The position numbers were made by a program, and so were the translations under genes. Below, one piece after another: positions 30,970 to 34,326 of a DNA stretch of 34,326 bases. The stretch's first letter is position 1; every line of letters begins with the position of its first letter. The notes under the pieces are model-generated. The model saw only the letters and a list, made by a program, of their open reading frames with translations, was not told the origin of the DNA and made no database searches. Source of the stretch: Lachnospiraceae bacterium UBA7182. GTDB taxonomy: Bacteria; Bacillota; Clostridia; Lachnospirales; Lachnospiraceae. The DNA is taken from the NCBI GenBank assembly GCA_002491115.1, contig DKVI01000116.1, positions 1-34,326 of the forward strand, given 5' to 3'.

Positions 30970-32562
30970 CTATCCATACAGTTTTCTGTATTCGCCGGGC
31001 TTAATCCCTGTATATTTTTTGAACAGTGCCGTAAAGTGTTTCAGATCCGAATACCCCACCTGTTTGCAGATGTCCTTGATATTTTTATTACTTCCTTTCA
31101 GGAGTTCCTTCGCTTTCTCCATCCTCAGTTGAATGAGATATTCCGAGAATCCGATCCCCATCTCCCTTTTCATCAGGCCGCTGAAATACGCCGGACTAAA
31201 ACCTGCAATCCCGGCGATCTCTTCCAGGCTTATCCCTTCCATATAGTGCGTCTGCATATACTGCTTTGCAATCCGGATCGGGCGCTTTCCTTCCTCTTTT
31301 TGTATCTGTAAGTTCCTTCGGATGATCCTGTTTAAACATTCTTTTAAAACAGCAAACAGCTCATTCAGATCATAGCACAGCTCACACCTTCTGGAAAAAC
31401 CTTTGATCTCTTCGTTCTCATTTCCGCCTTTTGTCATCGCATGGATTCCCAGAGCGACAACAATGTTGTTATAATCCCTCCCCAGTATATCTTTTTCATC
31501 GTTTAAGACAGCTTTCAGTCTTTCCACGGCCTCCCCGACCATATGCTCGTCACACAGATCAATGGCCTTATCAAATTCATGGTTAAATCTGGCGATCACA
31601 AACGACCAGTCCTGCCCTTCACCCGGGCTTTCCGGAAATTCAAGAAGTTTTTCACATCCTTCCAGGATTGCTTCTTTCAGGCTTTCCTGTGCGCTTTCCA
31701 GAGAATCCCACAGATTCGCAGGAGACTTTACTTTCTTTCCCAAAGCTGCGGAAAATGTCATCTTCCACATTTCAAACTTTTTGGCAGACAACTGATTGAT
31801 AATGACACGGACCGCTTTCCTGAATTCTTTTTCCTTTTCTTCCGTGTAATTACACAGCACATAACATCGGTTCTCCTCCATACAAATCTCGTAATCGCTG
31901 CATAGTTCCGACAGCTCCTGATGAATCGCTGCCTCATATCTGTCCTGCGTCTTTCGCAATGCCTTTTTATCATATTTTTCCGCGCTGCAAAGAATACTCA
32001 GCACAAGAAACTGGAAATAACCGGGCTGAAAATGGTAATGATACTGCCGGTTCACACTTTCTATTTCTGTATTCAGCCCCAAAGAAACCGACATGGAAAG
32101 ATCGAGAATCAGGTCCTGCCTCTTTTTCATATTCTCATCTTTCATGTACTCATAAAGTTTCTCTCCCTCTGCAATCCGTTTTTTCTCTTTTTCGATACTG
32201 TTTTTCGCATGCCGCAGCGCTTCCTCAAGCTCTGCTTTCTTGATCGGTTTCAGTAAATATCCGCTGACTCCCTGGGCGATTGCCGCTTTGGCATAGGAAA
32301 AATCCGCGTGTCCGCTGACAATGATGACTTCCATGGGCAGCTTCATCTCCCGGCCTTTTTCTATCACTTCGATCCCGTCGCATCCCGGCATCCTGATATC
32401 CACAATCAGGATATCAGGCTTTTTTTCCCCTAATGCCTGAATCGTATCCGGTCCATTATGCGCAAATCCGATGATCTCCATTCCAAGGCTGTCCCAATCG
32501 CAGAGCATTTCGATCAGCCTGCACAGTTTCTTTTCGTCATCTGCCACTAAAACCTTGATCAT
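30970..32562 (-). CDS. YesN-like response regulator with AraC-type DNA-binding domain
   Basis: This 530-residue cytoplasmic regulator has a receiver domain at 1-120. The acidic pair is DD8-9, the phospho-acceptor is Asp55 in LIVDIRMPG, and the conserved Lys lies in LLKPIKK near 105. A long helical linker region of about 300 residues follows, common in YesN relatives. A double helix-turn-helix AraC domain occupies about 425-530, with ISLEEIAGIAGFSPAYFSGLMKREMGIGFSEYL and IKDICKQVGYSDLKHFTALFKKYTGIKPGEYRK. The start ATG 32560-32562 has GAGGTGG about 8 bases upstream. It is the first gene of the regulator-kinase-dead ABC operon and most likely activates the adjacent Rbs-type importer. Confidence 0.94.
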   Translation of the reverse strand: MIKVLVADDEKKLCRLIEMLCDWDSLGMEIIGFAHNGPDTIQALGEKKPDILIVDIRMPGCDGIEVIEKGREMKLPMEVIIVSGHADFSYAKAAIAQGVSGYLLKPIKKAELEEALRHAKNSIEKEKKRIAEGEKLYEYMKDENMKKRQDLILDLSMSVSLGLNTEIESVNRQYHYHFQPGYFQFLVLSILCSAEKYDKKALRKTQDRYEAAIHQELSELCSDYEICMEENRCYVLCNYTEEKEKEFRKAVRVIINQLSAKKFEMWKMTFSAALGKKVKSPANLWDSLESAQESLKEAILEGCEKLLEFPESPGEGQDWSFVIARFNHEFDKAIDLCDEHMVGEAVERLKAVLNDEKDILGRDYNNIVVALGIHAMTKGGNENEEIKGFSRRCELCYDLNELFAVLKECLNRIIRRNLQIQKEEGKRPIRIAKQYMQTHYMEGISLEEIAGIAGFSPAYFSGLMKREMGIGFSEYLIQLRMEKAKELLKGSNKNIKDICKQVGYSDLKHFTALFKKYTGIKPGEYRKLYG

Positions 32563-32610
32563 CTCTTATTCCACCTCTTTACTCTACAAAAACAGTACAT
32601 GAAACAATTC

Positions 32611-34326
32611 TCATGTGTCTTTTATCTCCTGAAGCTGCTTTTTGAGTTCTACCATCTGGTCCCGCAGCATGGCCGCCGCTTCAAAGTTCAGATCTGCGGC
32701 CGCTTTCTTCATCTTCTTCTGCACTTCCCCGATCAGCTTTTCCAGTTCCTGCGCACTCATGGATTCCGGATCTTTCTCCATACGCAGCTCCTCCTGGGCC
32801 ACTTCTTTGGATATCCGAATCAAATCCCGGACCGCTTTACGAATGGTCTGAGGCGTAATCCCGTGTTCCTCATTATAAGCTTTTTGTATCTCCCGTCTTC
32901 TGTTGGTCTCCTCAATCGCCAGACGCATGGAATCGGTCATATTGTCCGCGTACATGATGACATGCCCTTCACTGTTGCGTGCTGCCCGCCCGATGGTCTG
33001 AATCAGCGAAGTCTCCGAGCGGAGGAAACCTTCCTTATCCGCATCCAGGATCGCCACCAGTGTAATCTCCGGAATATCCAGTCCCTCCCTTAGCAGGTTG
33101 ATGCCGACCAGCACGTCAAATACGTCCAGGCGCATATCCCGGATGATCTCCGTACGTTCCAGCGTGTCCACATCCGAGTGCAGATACCTGACCCGAATCC
33201 CCAGCTCCCGCATATAGTCTGTCAGATCTTCTGCCATCCGCTTGGTTAATGTGGTAATCAGCACTTTATTGTGCTTCTCCACTTCTTTATTAATCTCTCC
33301 GATCAGGTCGTCAATCTGCCCCTCCACCGGGCGCACGGATACTTCCGGGTCCAAAAGCCCTGTGGGCCTTATGATCTGTTCCGTCCGAAGAAGTTCATGT
33401 TCTTCTTCATACTCTCCGGGCGTCGCAGACACAAACAAAAGCTGGTTGATCTTGCTCTCAAATTCTTCAAAACTTAAGGGACGGTTATCCTTGGCCGAGG
33501 GAAGCCGAAAGCCATAGTCCACCAGTGTACTTTTCCGGCTCTGGTCGCCAAAATACATTCCCCGGATCTGGGGAACGGTTTTATGAGACTCATCAATCAT
33601 AATCAGGAAATCATCATCAAAATAATCAATCAGCGTATGGGGCGGGGTCCCCGGCGCAAGGCCTGACAGATGCCTGGAATAGTTCTCGATGCCGGAGCAG
33701 AATCCGGTCTCCTTCAACATCTCCACATCAAAATTCGTCCTCTCGGAAATACGCTGAGCTTCCAGAAGTTTGTCTTCCCCTTTAAAATAACGAACCCGTT
33801 CTTCCAGTTCCTCCTCAATTGCTTTTGCAGCCTCCCGAATCCGCTCTGCCGGAACCACATAATGGGAGGCCGGAAATATGGCCACATGATCCCGCACACA
33901 CTTGATTTCTCCAGATAATACGTCTATTTCCGAGATACGTTCTATCTCGTCCCCAAAAAATTCTACCCGGATTGCCATGTCCGAAGAATTCGCCGGAAAA
34001 ATCTCCACCACATCTCCCCGCACACGGAAAGTTCCTCTCTTAAAATCCATTTCATTCCGGTCATACTGAATGTCCACCAGCTGCCGCAATACTTCATCCC
34101 GCTCCTTTTGCATTCCCGGCCGCAGTGATACCATCATCTTCTCAAAATTCTCCGGCTCGCCCAGCCCGTAAATACAGGACACAGAAGCTACGATCACCAC
34201 ATCCCGGCGTTCGATCAGAGATGCCGTAGCGGATAAACGAAGTTTATCAATCTCATCATTGACAGACGAATCTTTGGCGATATAAGTATCGCTGGAGGGC
34301 ACATAGGCTTCGGGCTGGTAGTAGTC
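32611..34326 (-). CDS. uvrB: Excinuclease ABC subunit B (5' end beyond the window)
   Basis: UvrB is the helicase-like damage-verification subunit of nucleotide excision repair. The window holds the C-terminal 571 residues, and the frame stays open to the right edge (DYYQPEAYVPSSDTY), so the true start and roughly 95 residues with Walker A lie outside. Visible are VASVSCIYGLG after the beta-hairpin region, the DESH helicase motif (MIDESHKTVPQ), RPTGLLDPEVSVRP, the helicase C domain with LVGINLLREGLDIPE and QTIGRAARN, and the UVR domain at the C-terminus (NFEAAAMLRDQMVELKKQL), which contacts UvrC. The stop codon lies 48 bases upstream of the response-regulator gene start, in the same direction, so read-through is possible. 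Confidence 0.97.
   Translation of the reverse strand, partial: DYYQPEAYVPSSDTYIAKDSSVNDEIDKLRLSATASLIERRDVVIVASVSCIYGLGEPENFEKMMVSLRPGMQKERDEVLRQLVDIQYDRNEMDFKRGTFRVRGDVVEIFPANSSDMAIRVEFFGDEIERISEIDVLSGEIKCVRDHVAIFPASHYVVPAERIREAAKAIEEELEERVRYFKGEDKLLEAQRISERTNFDVEMLKETGFCSGIENYSRHLSGLAPGTPPHTLIDYFDDDFLIMIDESHKTVPQIRGMYFGDQSRKSTLVDYGFRLPSAKDNRPLSFEEFESKINQLLFVSATPGEYEEEHELLRTEQIIRPTGLLDPEVSVRPVEGQIDDLIGEINKEVEKHNKVLITTLTKRMAEDLTDYMRELGIRVRYLHSDVDTLERTEIIRDMRLDVFDVLVGINLLREGLDIPEITLVAILDADKEGFLRSETSLIQTIGRAARNSEGHVIMYADNMTDSMRLAIEETNRRREIQKAYNEEHGITPQTIRKAVRDLIRISKEVAQEELRMEKDPESMSAQELEKLIGEVQKKMKKAAADLNFEAAAMLRDQMVELKKQLQEIKDT

Noticed and set aside
1..34326. CRISPR arrays, tRNA or rRNA genes, transposases, phage genes
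   Set aside because: I saw no regularly spaced repeats, no cloverleaf-like segments in the gaps, and no recombinase or phage motifs in the translations.

Overview
The window reads as a chromosomal segment of a Gram-positive anaerobic gut-type Clostridium, most like a member of the Lachnospiraceae. The evidence is strong AGGAGG-type ribosome binding sites, many lipoprotein signal peptides, BlaI/BlaR1-like and YesM/YesN-like regulators, a cobalamin riboswitch and mid-range GC with AT-rich gaps. This is inferred from gene style, not from a marker gene. Nearly all genes are on the minus strand. The exception is a three-gene plus-strand operon at 21.5-23.8 kb. I see no rRNA, tRNA, CRISPR, insertion sequence or phage gene.

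Layout, in window order. (1) 65-2678: purA, a HAD phosphatase and a PHP phosphoesterase overlap as one operon, read leftward from a leader with a large inverted repeat. (2) 2875-14112: a leftward operon of eight genes. It encodes two small lipoproteins, three paralogous ~775-residue lipoproteins that join an Asp-box (sialidase/propeller-like) region to a sugar-type solute-binding domain, two MalF/MalG-type permeases, and a membrane-fusion (HlyD-like) protein with a very long coiled coil. No ATPase is encoded with it. (3) 14305-15466: a BlaI-like repressor and a short BlaR1-like membrane metalloprotease behind a promoter covered by two palindromic operators. (4) 15588-21437: a cobalamin-riboswitch-controlled operon with an exported lipoprotein CbiK chelatase, a membrane-anchored two-domain surface protein, a binding lipoprotein, a BtuC/FecD permease and an ATPase with an extra C-terminal domain. 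(5) 21469-23814, plus strand: precorrin-2 C20-methyltransferase followed by an ABC-2 exporter pair, read from a promoter divergent to the riboswitch promoter. (6) 23871-32562: response regulator, histidine kinase, a doubly degenerate RbsA-like protein, then an Rbs-type sugar/polyol importer (ATPase, permease, binding protein) and a polyol-type SDR dehydrogenase. (7) 32611 to the right edge: most of uvrB.

How the parts may work together. Block 4 is a coherent B12-repressed uptake system: extracellular chelation and capture of a tetrapyrrole or corrinoid, handed to a BtuFCD-like importer, with a corrin-ring methyltransferase read divergently. Block 6 looks like a sense-import-oxidise module for a sugar or polyol. 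Its kinase has no extracellular sensor domain, and the gene between kinase and transporter is an ABC ATPase that has lost every catalytic motif in both halves, which makes it a candidate signalling adaptor. Block 2 combines importer permeases, three giant binding lipoproteins and an adaptor protein in a way I do not recognise. Blocks 2 and 6 are the best candidates for something undescribed.
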